NCBI RefSeq assembly: GCF_963169125.1
Contig: NC_084794.1
Span: 225,925,409-225,989,408, forward strand
Direction of reading: 5' to 3'
Length of the DNA stretch: 64,000 nucleotides
Source: Humulus lupulus
Taxonomy: Eukaryota > Streptophyta > Magnoliopsida > Rosales > Cannabaceae
The translations under genes were made by a program, and so were the position numbers. Each line of letters opens with the position of its first letter. Positions within the stretch are counted from its first letter, which is position 1. Below the pieces are notes generated by a model, which was not told where the DNA came from, ran no database searches, and was given only the letters and a program-made list of their open reading frames with translations. This document shows positions 23,498 through 34,687 of this stretch, piece after piece.

Positions 23498-24650
23498 TGA
23501 GACTTCTGCACCCATGGAAAGAAGACCTATGTTTAGTTTGTTCCCTGTTATGTTGACTTAGTAAGTAAGAATTAAAGAGGCTACCTGGGTAACCTCCTAA
23601 TTAGATGTAACCCTTCCATATGTATGTCATTGTAACCCGCACGCTATGAATGAAACTGTTCGCCACTTTGCGTGACATTCTTCTTCCATATAGCACCCAC
23701 CAAAGTGCCTACTGAAATAAATTTCACCAGACACTTGGGGGGTAGGACAGGAGGCAAAACATACAGCAAACAGGAGGATCGTAAAAAGGACTCCTCATAT
23801 TAGAGGGAACCAAAAAAGGACCCTCTAACAGGAGGATCCTAAAAAGGACCCCTCATATCAGAGGGAACCTAAAAAGGATCCTCTATCAAGAGGATCCTAA
23901 AAAGGACCTCTCATAACAGAGGGAACCTAAAAAGGACCCTCTATCAGGAGGATCCTAAAAGGACCCCTTATTTCAGGGCCTTAAACGAGGTCCTTATAAA
24001 AAAAATGCGTGATGAACCCTAACAAACAGGGAGAAGACCTTGCAAGGCATCTCTTGAGTTCACAAGGATTAGCTACCCTTGTGAACATCAAGGAGGCCAA
24101 AAGGCCTTACAAAAAAAAAAAACTTCCAAATAAAGGCAAATGCTCCCGCAAGGGGAAAGGCCTCAGAAAGAGCACCCACCAATAAGCCTAGAGCGGCTAC
24201 CAAGCCATCTAGCCAAAAACGGTCCTAAAAGAGACCCTTGCAAAAATAGTACTCTGAATAATGACGAGAAGGACGCTTCTCACAAGAAATAATAAGCGCG
24301 CGCAAAAATATATGAAAGGATAGCTAGAACCCAAGGGGTCAATATATCCTTATAAGAACAATCAAGAGGCACCAAAAAAGGACCTATTGAACCCTTTCAC
24401 ATGGGCACCAAAGGACCTCTAGCCTGATAAATAAAAAAGGGGAACCTACCAAACCCCATCATACGGGCTTAAAAAGACCTCGAACACAGAGGAATAAAAG
24501 ATGAATAATTGCATATGTATATATATAAAAAAAAAAAGAGTTTTGGTAACATAACAAAACTTAAAAAAAAAAGTATTACAAGCACAATAAGGCTCGAACG
24601 AGCATACATCCACAGTGGACTAACTGGAAAAAATTATAAAATGACAATCT
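23498..24650. repeat. Spacer after pol of G with GGATCCTAAAAAGGAC repeats
   Basis: 23775-23990 is an array alternating AGGATCCTAAAAAGGAC and GAGGGAACCTAAAAAGGAC, roughly 28 bp each, about eight units in all. Looser 'AAAAGGACC' copies continue to about 24480. No protein-coding signal was seen. It lies between the convergent pol and the antisense gene. Confidence 0.7.
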
Positions 24651-27430
24651 CAAGGCCTCCTGCCACGGGCGTTCCACCCAGCCGCCCGGGCAACGGCGTG
24701 CTCGCCAAAGGAGGAGAAATCAAAGTTAGGATCTTGCCTCCATACGCCATAAAGGGCGTGCTCTATGGACCTATACTCGATAGCTGCCTTGTCCGCCTCT
24801 AAGGAAGTGACCCTCCTCTGTGACGCAGCTGTAGCAGCCTTTGCACCCTCAAGTTCCGCCTCTAAGGAAGCGACCCTCTCCTACGACGCAGCCGTAGTAG
24901 CCTTGGCACCCTCAAGTTCCGCCTCTAAGCTGGTGACCCGTTCCTGCAACATCATGGCCTTGGCAATCACCCTCTTCTTATTTTTTGATGAGGAAGAAGC
25001 TTTCGCCAAGGCCTTCTCTAACTTAGACCTAGTTTCAACAAGTTCCCTCTCGAGCTCCTGGACCTGAACTGCAAGACGGTCCCTCTCAGCATTCGAAGTG
25101 GGAAGGTTGTGAGCTGAGTCGGCAAACCGCTGAGCCACTATATAGGTCTACACAAGAAAAATAACAACAACAATGATAAGTAACAAAAAAAATGAATAAA
25201 TGGGATAAGGCCGACATAAGATGCATGAACTCACCCAAGCAGCGGAGCGCGTAAGAGCCTCCCCAAGATTCGACATAGCGAAACTCCCAAGATGACTCCA
25301 ATCAGCTTCAGGGAGGTCTATGGCAATCTAGACATACCGCCGCCCGTAAGAGGCCGCCATGCGGCCCACCCAGGTGCCCCTTCTGAGCCAAGGGTACCTG
25401 GCTGAGTAAGGATAGATGACCCGCTCGCCGAAACAAGAGGGGGTGCAGGAAGATCAAAAAAATGAGCCCCCGGTAGATCGGGAGGGGGTACAGGAAGGTC
25501 GGGAAAGTAAGCCTCTGATGGACCGGGGTCGAAGGGAGCCTGAGGAAACGCATCAAAGTCCTTAGGATAAGGGCAAACGAAATGCCCCGGTATGTTCTGT
25601 TGATCCTGGAAGTGGGAATCCATGTTAGGGTCTAGAGGGGCAAAAGGAGGGCATCCCCCGAGGGATGAAGACAACTGGTGAGGTTGCCCGTGTCCAAGGG
25701 AGACTCCCTCCGGCACGCGCTCGGCCTCACCTTCATCCGAGCGATGCTCAGCCGAAGCAGCCTTCATCTTCTTTGACCCGATAATAGTCCACAACAACCC
25801 GGGATCCGAAACCGGAGACAACTTGTGAAAGTTGAGTTTTTCCACAGTGAATAGGTATGTAGCCCTTTTCTCGGCAGGGTTAGCATTGATGAGTGTATTC
25901 ACCGCGTCCGCCTCCGACCCAATAACTCCAGGTATGGCGAAATGCTCTGCACGATTCACACAATTGTCGACACAAACATAAGTTATAAAACAGTAAGTTT
26001 CAAAAAGAAAAGAAAAAATGTGGCTTGAAGTACTTACTGGGAGCAGAACGAAAGTGCTCACGAACAGAAAGGGGGCCCTGCACAAAGAAAAAGTCCTGCT
26101 TCCAGGACCCCAGGTTGGACACAGCGCCCTCTATCAAGGGGAGTGAAGTATTGGATTTTTGCAGGAAATAAAAGCCCTTGGACTTAGGAGAGGGCATGGG
26201 ATTGTACATGAAATGCACCTCTTGGGCTGTAGGAGCACGACGGACAAGTTCCATAAACGCGATGAAGAGGCAGCTCAAGGTCAGCCAACTGTTGGGTGCC
26301 AGCTGAAGTGGAGCGAGGTCAAAATAGTTGAGAACCGCGACGAAGAACGGGTGTAGTGGGATTGTACCACCCGCCTTCAGGATATGCTCACTCATAGCCA
26401 CGTAGCCCAGATTTGGGCAGTCAGCCCGGCACTTGTCCGAAGGAACGTATAATGCGTATTCCGGAGGAACACGGTAATTATCTACTATTTCCATCAATTT
26501 ATTTTCAGACACATGGGACACTAGGGAGGATGCCAATAGGGGGGCAGTGTCCTGGTCATCAGCAGCCACCTGTCATCGCCCTCTCTTCAGCATATCTGCA
26601 AAACCAAAAGAAAAAGGTGAGGAGGAGACAGAACACTTTGCCCTCCATTTTTTCTTCCTAGCAAGAGTCTTCCACCGAGGCACCGGCTGCGAAAGCGCTA
26701 AACTAGGGAAGATCGAAAATAAGGGTTGAGGAGAAGACGGGACAGCCCCATGATAGTCATTAGGAAAGAATGGGCTAGGAGGCTCAGGCGGGAGATGTCC
26801 CTCCATAAACTCCAACTCCATCTGCAAATCTAAAAGGGTCACCCTAAGGTTCGCTACATGGTCGTTAAGGTCAAGGGGGAAAGGTACTCCGTCTCCTCTC
26901 AACACCGAGTCAATTTCGCTCTCTACCACCCAAATTTTATGCCTAAGTTCAGCCATATGCTCAAGGTGATGAATACGGGCATGCTTTAAGGTGTCGTGGT
27001 CACGGTAAGGATTTTCCTCGGGGGACTCTGAGTCTGAAGACAAGTCAACAAACTCGACCCCTGGAGGAATGTCGAACGGACATTCACCTACCATGAGACC
27101 TCGTTCTGAAAGCAAAAAGGGTTCACGTATAAATGAGAGGATTGCTACAAAACACAAAGGATTGGGCTCAAAACCTCTAGGCACAAACGCTCTAAATGAC
27201 CCACTACGGGGTATGAATAAAGGGGCATGCAACAAGATTAACTCACGACAAGCGCAGGCCAAAATACCCCATCCCGAGCAATGCTAATTTGGACCTAATG
27301 AACATAAGGAAAAAAGAAAATATACCTTAAGCAGGTAAAATAAGGCACTGTCGTGGTCAAAAGGAGGTTGAGGGCCAAAAGTACCATCACGGTCAAAAAG
27401 AGCCAAATGGTCGAAAGTACGCGTCTGCAA
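24650..27430 (-). pseudogene. Antisense multi-exon gene of G
   Basis: On minus: a 5' exon about 27424-27330 (acceptor TTTTGCAG, donor AAG/GTATAT), then an exon from about 27296 (acceptor CATTAG) through an acidic segment (LSSDSESPEEN) to about 26595. A domain exon about 26580-26035 follows. It contains LYVPSDKCRADCPNLGYVA, TIPLHPFFVAVLNYFDLAPL and AQEVHFMYN, matching the domain in H (PLHSFF...NYFGVTPFQI). A Pro-rich exon about 25950-25320 and a C-terminal coiled coil (VQELERELVETRSKLEKAL) come next. TAG at 24881-24883 interrupts the coil. The domain resembles the plant 'putative gypsy type transposon' family. Function is unknown. Confidence 0.68.
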
Positions 27431-27540
27431 AAATAAACAGAGAAGATGTGTTAGCCTTCAAATATCTGAAGGGGTATAGACATACAAAAATGAACTCAAA
27501 TAAAAAAAATAAAAATAAAAAGATAGTAAAAGTGAGGTTG

Positions 27541-27612
27541 TGGAGGATTGAACCCCCTTCCTCTTGAAAGGAACAAGGATCTAAAAACCACTAGGCCAAG
27601 GAGATGGAGTGT
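27541..27612 (-). ncRNA. tRNA-like A-box/B-box segment in the antisense leader of G
   Basis: Read on minus: CCTTGGCCTAGTGG (A-box-like TGGCCTAGTGG) and about 40 bases later GGTTCAATCC (B-box-like). Spacing fits a tRNA or tRNA-derived SINE head. I could not pair a 7-bp acceptor stem, so it is not a working tRNA. It starts some 25-30 bp downstream of the minus-strand TATA box. Confidence 0.4.
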
Positions 27613-27637
27613 AAGTAATAGGCTAGCTGTGAAGGCT

Positions 27638-27645
27638 TATTTATA
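27638..27645 (-). promoter_or_regulatory. TATA box for the antisense gene of G
   Basis: TATAAATA on the minus strand, about 200 bp inside the 3' LTR and upstream of the antisense exons. This matches the position of TATAAGTA in H. Confidence 0.5.
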
Positions 27646-27828
27646 GGAGCCGCGGGCTTATCTCAACCATCGAACAAAAGGCGTGATCAATGGTCAAGAG
27701 GGGAGCATGGCACTTGCCTTGGGATCTGCAGAGCACAATAATAAGCCTACATTCACCCTCAAAATCTCGTAGACATCCTGAGTGCATCACACCATGAAGT
27801 CTACAAGAGAGCCTAAAGACCCTCTCCT

Positions 27829-27843
27829 AGACTGGGGGGCAAG
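27829..27843 (+). other. Polypurine tract of G
   Basis: AGACTGGGGGGCAAG immediately precedes the 3' LTR start TGTAGACG, the expected priming site for plus-strand DNA. Confidence 0.8.
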
Positions 27844-29150
27844 TGTAGACGTGCAAGATTCTGTACTTGTGAAAGGTCTAAGGCACCCATTAAAATCCCC
27901 TAAATGCCTAAATATAGGCCTCGTAAGGGCCATCTCGTGAGGGCCTCACGCCCAGCAGCCACGCCTCGCTAGAGGCGTCTCGCAAAGGCAGCGCGCCACC
28001 ACTCGGCCTGCCCAGATGCTCCACCTCGCGAGGGTAATCTCACGAGGGCCTCACGCCCAGAAGTCGCGCCTCGATGGAGGCGTCTTGCGAAGGCCTCGCG
28101 CTCAGCAGCCACGCCTCGCGAAGGCCGCGTGCCACAACTCGGCCTGCCCAGATGCACCACCTCGTGAGGGGCGTCTCGCGAGGGCCTTGCACCCAGCAGT
28201 CATGCCTCGATGGAGGTGTCTCGCGAAGGCCTCACGCCCAGCAGCCGCGCCTCGCTAGAGGCGTCTCGCGAAGGTCGCGTGCCACAACTCAGCCTGCCCA
28301 GATGCACCGCCTCGCGAGGGGCGTCTCGTGAGGGCCTCACGCCCAGCAGCCGCGCCTCAATGGAGGCGTCTCGCGAAGGTCGCATGCCACCACTCGGCGT
28401 GCCCAGGTGTTCCGCCTCACGAGAGGCATCTTGCGAGGGCCTCGCGCCCAACAGCCACGTCTCGCTGGAGGCGTTCCGCGAAGCCTTGCATCATGCCTCC
28501 TCTTGGTGCACTCGACCCTACCAGACCTCATTCGCACCTCCCCAAAATTGGTTCACTATAGGGGTCTTATCTCACCCGTTAAGATTAGCTCCAACCACTG
28601 GGCACCACTCTTACGATAAGTCCAACAAGAGGTAAAATCATGGATCTCTCTAACACACCAATGAGGGTGAATTGGAAGGGCCTCATAGTGATTCACACCA
28701 AGTCAGAAGAAGTACGGACATTATGACCATGCCAGATAAGTAGTGGTCGTATGAGTAGAGTACTAGTTTTGATCCCCACCAGGCAATCTCTAACACTCGT
28801 ACTCAATAAGTAGTGGAGACATCCCCACGAACTCTGACCATGTACTGGAGCCGACACCACTACCCCTGAGGCCACTCTCCTGATGGTGTACTCATGTACC
28901 ATCTGGTCCCCTAGACCACAATGTATCAGGGGCCATTAGAGCCCACTATAAAAGGAACCCCACTTCCACTTGGAGGGGGGTTGGACAAAACACTATAGCA
29001 CTACACCATAAAAAATACAAGTTCATTTCACCATTTTATTTCTGCAACTATTCTTTGAGTTTCTGATTAGATATTTGAAGTTTTTCATTGATAAGCTCTA
29101 TATTTCAATTTTTCTAACTTAACTTGGTTGACGAGTTCTCACCGTCAACA
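27844..29150 (+). repeat. 3' LTR of G
   Basis: 1307 bp, direct repeat of 16361-17636. The CpG-rich array lies at about 27915-28490 and the TATA box at 28945-28954. Length differs from the 5' LTR by about 31 bp: repeat-unit changes, offset by a small deletion near 28530. Confidence 0.93.
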
Positions 29151-29155
29151 CCCAG

Positions 29156-30071
29156 CAACTTCCTCAAGGTTTACAATAGCAACTCCCGGAGTCGCAGGAT
29201 CAGGTGTCACAATGATGGTGGGAGGAGTGGTTGGATTGTCAACATAGTCATCTAGAATCCAGTGACTCTGAGTCTGAATCTGCCTTGGAGACCCTCAGTC
29301 TCTCCTTAATAAACGTCAGGATCTGACTGATTGCATCCATGATCATTGACTGGTTCTTCAAGAAGGTCTCCTATCGACCCTCGACTCTATCCAATCGCTC
29401 GATCAACTCGGCTAGAATAGAGGCTGAGGCTGGGGCTGCAACTGGGGAAATAGGAGGGGTGGGACCTACAACCTCCTCCTCCTCATCAGCCTCCCCGAGA
29501 TCCTATCCAAGCCCTGGATAAAGGGGAAGATCTCCTTCTGTCATTAATAAATAAAAGTCCTTTTCTGATGGTCGGGGCATCAATATCGGAAGGAGGATCA
29601 ACTGTAAACAACATAAAACATTTGGTTAACTCAAATAATCATAAAAGATAAGCATATAGATAAAAATAATTATTTAATGTCAATCAAATATAACTTCCAT
29701 TCTTCTTTGATAACATCGGTGAGAGGGCATACTTGGTGAAATCCTTGTTCTTCCGATGCGACCAACCAAGCATCCTCGGGACCCTGTTTCCCGAGCTCAC
29801 AATCAACTCCGTCGCAAGCTGCTGAATAGCCTCATATGCCCAATACTGTAAGGTCGGGGCATAACCATACATACTGTACTTGGACTCTTGCTGCACTTGG
29901 CATTCTTCTTGTTCTCATAGTTTTCCTTTTGCTTCAGCATGTTTTTCTTACAAGACTATAAAAGCCTCTTATAAGAGTACTTCCCCATGGATAGCTGAAG
30001 AAATAGTCTACATCCTCAACCATTTTCAGAATATCTCGCCATATATGCAACTTGCCCTCTATGGCATTTAG
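29156..30071 (-). pseudogene. Ulp1/DUF1985 gene: end of DUF1985 domain and linker (L)
   Basis: On minus, from the F junction at about 30071 the frame reads VLNAIEGKLHIWRDILKMVE then DYFFSYPWG, the conserved YPWG stretch of DUF1985. An Asn/Lys-rich region and an acidic, Ser/Pro-rich linker follow (SDSESLDS). It ends ATPGVAIVNLEEVAG at the G junction. This joins to 16360 after removal of G and to 39293 after removal of F. Stops occur (for example near 29375), so the gene is decayed. Confidence 0.6.
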
Positions 30072-30076
30072 AACCC

Positions 30077-31618
30077 TAATGCGTGTCATTAACTGTACCA
30101 AATTTAATTATTGATTTTATTAATTCCTTATACCCACTACTTTAGTATAGCGGTAAATAAGGGTCGAACCCACGAGGACTACTATTCAATTTATTATTCA
30201 AAAGACAAAAAGTTAATAAAGAAGGTGCTTTTGAAAATAAAAATAAAAATAAGTAAAAATAAAGTTAATAGTTAAAATAGTTAAGAGGTCATTCTCGACC
30301 ACTAAATACTCATTCAAGCATTTCAATAATAACATTGATCTATATTCCCAATTAAACTATTAACCCCTCAGATAACACTTAAGCAGTCAATTATCTTAGT
30401 TTCCCTATTATAATTAATTAAAGTTAAGCGCTCTTAATTAACATTTTTTACCAAGCAATAAACTCATTAAGCATGCAATCTATTTAACCTAAGAAAAGCA
30501 TTACACTCTGTGGAAACAAATTAATCTATGCAGCAAATTCATTTAACCTAGATTCTATTTTTCATCACAATTAAAATACCTGTCACAATACCTTAATTGC
30601 ATTTTATTACTCTACTTAGAATCCTAAACTATTAGGCGAATAGCAATCATAAGATGATAGTAGAATAATGCAAAACCCTAATTATCTGTCGTCCAAACAA
30701 GATCCATGACATTCAAATAGAAAAATAGAAGCAATTTAATATAAGGAAATTGAAGATCAATGAAAATTATTAAAACCAAGAAATCATATTTAAGGCTTTG
30801 AAATCACTCTTAACAATAAGTACAACAATAAATAAAAAATAAAATTACTAAAAGAAAAAGAGTAGAAGAGAATGTCTCTCTAAAATAGAGAATAGATAGT
30901 GTGTTTTCAAATAGAGATAGACATTTATTTATAATAGTCTCGTACTAACTAAAACTAATCAAAATAAAATTTAAAACTTAAAACTTAAACTAAAACTAAT
31001 AGATATTAATTTTCTTTTAATATTATTGTGATATCTCCAATTTTCAAATTTGGAGTCAAAATATCTGCTTGTTGGTTGCAAAATTGGAGTTTGAATATGA
31101 TATTTTCGTATTCCTCAAGAAACTGCATTTTCCCCCGTAACTAATCGTATTTTGGTCATATCTTACTCAATATAAATTTGATTTGGACGATTAAATACGT
31201 TTTAGAAAGCTTAGAAAAATATCTACAACTTCTATTTCTGAAAGAATTTTCAAAATATGGCTGGAACAATCTCAAAATTGCTTCTGAAGTTTCAGCTCCA
31301 GCTCTGTCCCAAACTCTTGTTCACATTTCAATATTTTATTTTCTTCATAAAAATACACAATTTCCTATAAAACCAAATAAATAAAGTAAAAATTAAATAT
31401 TTCCAAATAAAAAATATATATTTAATTAAATTTAGAAATATTGATTCAAACTTAATTTATTTTTATATTAATAAATGTGTATTTTTACTCTTAAAATTCC
31501 TTTTAAACCCAAACTCACAAAATGCCAAAAATAAAATTAAAATCATTAAAATAACTAAAAACTAACAATTTCTAAGCCTAAAGAAATTAAAAATATATGA
31601 TCAAAATTGAACTTATCA
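30077..31618 (-). repeat. 3' LTR of F (left copy)
   Basis: 1542 bp, ending in CTTATCA. It contains AGTATAGCGGTAAATA followed by AGGGTCGAACCCACG at about 30153-30177 on +, a tRNA-like A-box/B-box pair. The rest is AT-rich and non-coding. Confidence 0.88.
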
Positions 31619-31633
31619 AATTCCCCCACACTT
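31619..31633 (-). other. Polypurine tract of F
   Basis: AAGTGTGGGGGAATT on minus, directly before the LTR start TGATAAG. Confidence 0.75.
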
Positions 31634-32678
31634 AGATTTTGGTAATCCCTTAGCAAACACAAAAACTAAAACTAAACTAAACGCAAACAATAAAAATATA
31701 AAGTCATGGTCTTGTCAAAAATAATATTCGTCTCAAAGATTGCATAAATATATAATTCCAAGAAAAATCTAGATTCACAATCCTTAGAATTTCAACTTAA
31801 GTATGATTACCTCTTAAACCCAATTCTTGTATGTATGTGCACAATTAAATTCACTATATCACTTGCACCCAAATCAATTTATACATGCCAAAACTAATTA
31901 AAAGTGTCTCAAATATATAGATTTATTATTAAGAATATCCACTCCATAGGCTTATTACCAAATCATTCTCCACTAATGTAAGTACACTTAATCAAAGGAT
32001 CAATAGGACTTATTAGGATTATAATGTATGACTAAGGTTAACGGTAGATGAGAAAGACAATTTAGGTTCAAATCACACCATAGCATACAATTTTTTCTAC
32101 TTTAAACCCTTACAAATATTCCCTAACAATTAACAAAAGATTTACTTTTCTCTTCTTCTATTTTTTTTTCAAACATAAATCTCACTATTTCCCCCACACT
32201 TGAATTATTGCAAGTATTTTTTTTTCTTTCTTTCTTTCTTTTTTTCATTGAATTTCTTTTTTTTTTCATCTTGCAAATTTTTTTTCTAGAGGAATAGTGG
32301 ATTTTATACATTTATAGCATAACCCCAATACAAAACCTTAATTTCAATACTTTCCATCTTTACAACTCCTTCACAACAAATAACAATCAATCACTATATC
32401 TATGGTGTTACGGGTTTAAAGATAAGGATATATTTTTTTTCCATAAGGCTCATGTATAAGGGTAAAATAAGAAAAACAAAAGGATATCAATAAAGCTCAA
32501 AATTGGTAACTAGGGGATAAATAAATAAGGTAGGTTTGAAAGGCTCAACTGCTCCAAAGAAATTGCCTAAATCATATTTGTAATCATATGTAACTTATAA
32601 ATTTCGCCTCAAATGATCATCTAATAAGTTCTAGAGTGGTAGAGACTAAACAAAAATATTATCTTAGCATGCATAAAT
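31634..32678. other. Non-coding interior of F
   Basis: AT-rich, with a second CCCCCACACTT motif at about 32190 and a CTTT microsatellite near 32227-32245. No frame worth calling. Confidence 0.6.
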
Positions 32679-34542
32679 TGTTAGGAAACTTATATAGGAT
32701 CTTTATTTATTTTCATGTAGATCTAATATTAAACAAATTAATATGAGATAACCTAGAACATGTTTCTAAAATTGAATTCAAAGAGAAACAAAGACAAGAA
32801 TACTTACAGTATACGCAGCGGAATGAAAGAGTCCTTCCTTCAGTTTCTCTAACTCTTGTATCATCTCTGTCGTAGAGTATTATCAAGAAACTGAACCGAA
32901 CTTCTATTTTCTTTACAGTCTTCCAATGTATCCTTAGAATCACCTAGACTAGTGTGGGCAATTCTCAACACATGAGATAGATATAGAGAGAATAAGAGAA
33001 AATAACAAAGAGACTTAGAAAAGGACTTGTGTTTAGAGAGTATCTAAAACTATTAGAAAATCAGTGATTAAACTTATCTGTCGTCTCAGAAATCTTAACT
33101 AATGACTTCTCTCTATGCACTCATTTTATAGACTCAATTAGGCCATTTAATTTAATTAAAAATCAATAAAATAATAGTCATTTTAAAGCCCTAGGTCGAA
33201 ATTATCATGGGCTTTAGGCCCGTGAAATTTCCCATTTGATTATAAGCCCATTGGACTTAAAAACAAGGCCTATATTATTTTCTATTGATTTAATTAATTA
33301 AATAATCATTTAAATCCTTTATCAAATTAATTATTTATAATTTGAACCTTGATTTACACTTATTTATTAATTTAGATACCAATTTATCTTAATTAATAAA
33401 TATGTCATGATTTCTCTTTTCTTTTCAAAATTACATAACTCTGTGAAACTATCCAAAATTGATCTGGTCAACTTTGATAATTCTAATTGATAATTAAATC
33501 AATTAATTGAGACTATCTAGATGATTTTATCCAAGGTACAATGGGGACCATGGGCCTATGAAATCAAGCTCCAATAAGTTATCATAAATCTAACAAATAA
33601 ATTTACTAACTTATTAATTCCTCGTGACTCCACTATAGACTTGGAATTGCACTCTTGAATTCATAGAACGCTCTATAACAAATATAGATACGCTATTAAT
33701 TATCCATTGTTACAACTATAATTGTCACTCAATCCTCTATAGATGGACTACAATGAGATAGGACTAAAATACTGTTTTACCCCTCATTGTATTTTATCCT
33801 TAAAACACTTAGTTCCTTGTAAATAATATTTCAGTAAACTAATTTAATTACTGAAATGAGATCTCTATCATTTAACACCTTGAACCAAACTAAAAGGAAA
33901 CCAACATTTCACTTCTACATCAAAAGCTATAGATGTTCATATCTATGATTAACACTCCCACTCAATTATACTACCGAGTTCCCAAGATGCTATGGGCTAG
34001 GGCGTAGGGTAAGCTGGTAACAAACAAGTCAAAGAACTCAAATAATACAATCAGTTAGAATACTGACCACTCAGAATTGAGATTGAATTGACCTATGGTC
34101 AACTATATGATATGACTAGAATAGATAATAACTGTATGTTTACTTATCTTATCAACTGTCAATATCGGTCTTGTCCGGTGTAACAAATACATCCGATCTT
34201 ATCTACTTTGCTAATGTTTTGGAAAGAACATAACACTGTAATGTGTAAGTAGATCATATTGTAGATTGACAAGTCAGTGTAAATCCTGTGCACTGACTAA
34301 TCTTAGGACTAACTTATTTTGAACATACAATCATATTTATATTCCACTGTGATTACGTCACTATAAATAAGATTAGCTATATGCTCGGGATTTAATAGAA
34401 GTTTATATTAAATAAATAATCATGAAAATAAAACATGTGAGCAAAGTGATTGACCAAGTCAAAAAATGATTTCTATTCTTTTATTGATAATAAATGGGAT
34501 TACAAAGAATTTGGGTTTTAATTAGGGCATAAAACCCCAACA
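32679..34542 (-). mobile_element. Copia-type solo LTR J inside F
   Basis: 1864 bp flanked by TAAAT at 32674-32678 and 34543-34547. On minus it starts TGTTGGGGTTTTATGCCC and ends AGTTTCCTAACA. It shares GGGGACC(A/T)(T/A)GG and other blocks with K. No coding frame. The F interior resumes on both sides. Confidence 0.85.
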
Positions 34543-34687
34543 TAAATCTCTCTAAGTACTAGCAACTTAGTAAATTCAATTATGTACAAATTTAAAAATT
34601 AAGAATCAAATCTAAGAAGTAATCAAAACAAAAGTCAAGCACACAATTCATCCAAAATCTATTATTCTCCTAAAATCATATCAATCA

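Larger units (their letters stand above)
16361..29150 (+). mobile_element. Tat-type Ty3/gypsy LTR retrotransposon G (12.8 kb, both LTRs)
   Basis: LTRs at 16361-17636 and 27844-29150 are direct repeats beginning TGTAGA and ending GTCAACA. The whole is flanked by CCCAG at 16356-16360 and 29151-29155. A primer site follows the 5' LTR, and a polypurine tract (CTGGGGGGCAAG) precedes the 3' LTR. Inside on + are gag, protease, RT, RNase H, archaeal-type RNase H and integrase; on minus there is an antisense gene. By eye the last ~540 bp of the two LTRs differ at about 18 positions, so insertion is moderately old. Stops and frameshifts break the coding frames. Confidence 0.95.

Noticed and set aside
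27541..27612. Functional tRNA gene
   Set aside because: A- and B-box-like motifs are present but no acceptor stem or clear anticodon arm could be paired.
30084..31618. F left LTR starting at TGTCATTAAC
   Set aside because: That border gives no target duplication; starting at 30077 gives AACCC on both sides and puts the primer site closer to the LTR end.
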